From NCBI GenBank assembly GCA_018400215.1, contig JAGYNF010000002.1, positions 1-30,920 of the forward strand: a stretch of DNA of 30,920 nt. Direction: 5' to 3'. Of the stretch, positions 30,884 through 30,920 are shown piece by piece. The DNA is from Cyanobium sp. M55B138 (GTDB taxonomy: Bacteria; Cyanobacteriota; Cyanobacteriia; PCC-6307; Cyanobiaceae). Below the pieces are notes generated by a model. That model was not told where the DNA came from. It made no database searches and worked only from the letters and a program-made list of their open reading frames with translations. The first letter of the stretch is position 1; every line of letters starts with the position of its first letter. The translations under genes were made by a program, and so were the position numbers.

Positions 30884-30920
30884 TCAGATGCTCCAGGCCA
30901 CACCATTGATCTCATAGCCG
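30884..30920 (-). CDS. Possible C-terminal end of another gene
   Basis: On the minus strand a frame open from the window edge ends with GYEINGVAWSI and a TGA at 30886-30884. The short tail looks protein-like, and its position fits an upstream neighbour of the radical SAM gene. Eleven codons are too few to assign anything. Confidence 0.3.
   Translation of the reverse strand, partial: GYEINGVAWSI

Overview
The window looks like ordinary core chromosome from a high-GC unicellular picocyanobacterium of the Synechococcus/Cyanobium group. Three things point there: a PsbQ/CyanoQ photosystem II lipoprotein, a cyanobacterial sucrose-phosphate synthase and a Tic20-like protein; a DnaK of the cyanobacterial DnaK2 type; and the order dnaN - PRC-barrel protein - purL, which I recall as typical of Prochlorococcus and marine Synechococcus. 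I see no transposase, phage gene, CRISPR array, integrase or tRNA. Genes are packed tightly, and GC-rich codon use gives long antisense shadow frames throughout.

Layout. (1) 1-3214, minus strand: purL (cut by the left edge), a PRC-barrel-like protein and dnaN. (2) 3215-3644: the only gene-free stretch above 300 bp. It holds DnaA-box-like 9-mers, an A/T-rich patch, a hairpin and the thrC terminator, and is a candidate replication origin. (3) 3645-7385, minus: thrC, a secreted DUF1400-type protein and an ABC1/AarF kinase. (4) 7499-16522, plus: recN (behind a LexA-like box), uvrA, an unrecognised small protein, a DUF1400-alpha/beta-hydrolase fusion and sucrose-phosphate synthase. (5) 16529-18779, minus: an LCP-family protein and purT. 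(6) 18829-23550: a small membrane protein, mraY, a DUF3134-type protein, another small membrane protein, argG, a coiled-coil protein, rpsF and a Tic20-like protein, on mixed strands. (7) 23590-29222: aroE diverging from dnaK, then an FAD oxidoreductase and psbQ (minus), then purU (plus). (8) 29226 to about 30788, minus: a radical SAM protein, with a possible tail of one more gene at the right edge.

Links between genes. PurU releases formate from 10-formyl-THF and PurT uses formate to formylate GAR; with PurL the window carries three connected purine genes. recN and uvrA form a DNA-repair pair. mraY and the LCP protein both concern the cell wall. Convergent neighbours share or nearly share their stop codons at several junctions.

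I found no convincing undescribed multi-gene system. The observations most worth checking are the candidate origin, the recN LexA-like box, a 28-bp perfect palindrome across the stop codons of argG and its convergent neighbour, a phosphatase-like domain in sucrose-phosphate synthase with a damaged metal site, and repeats in the dnaK and rpsF leaders.
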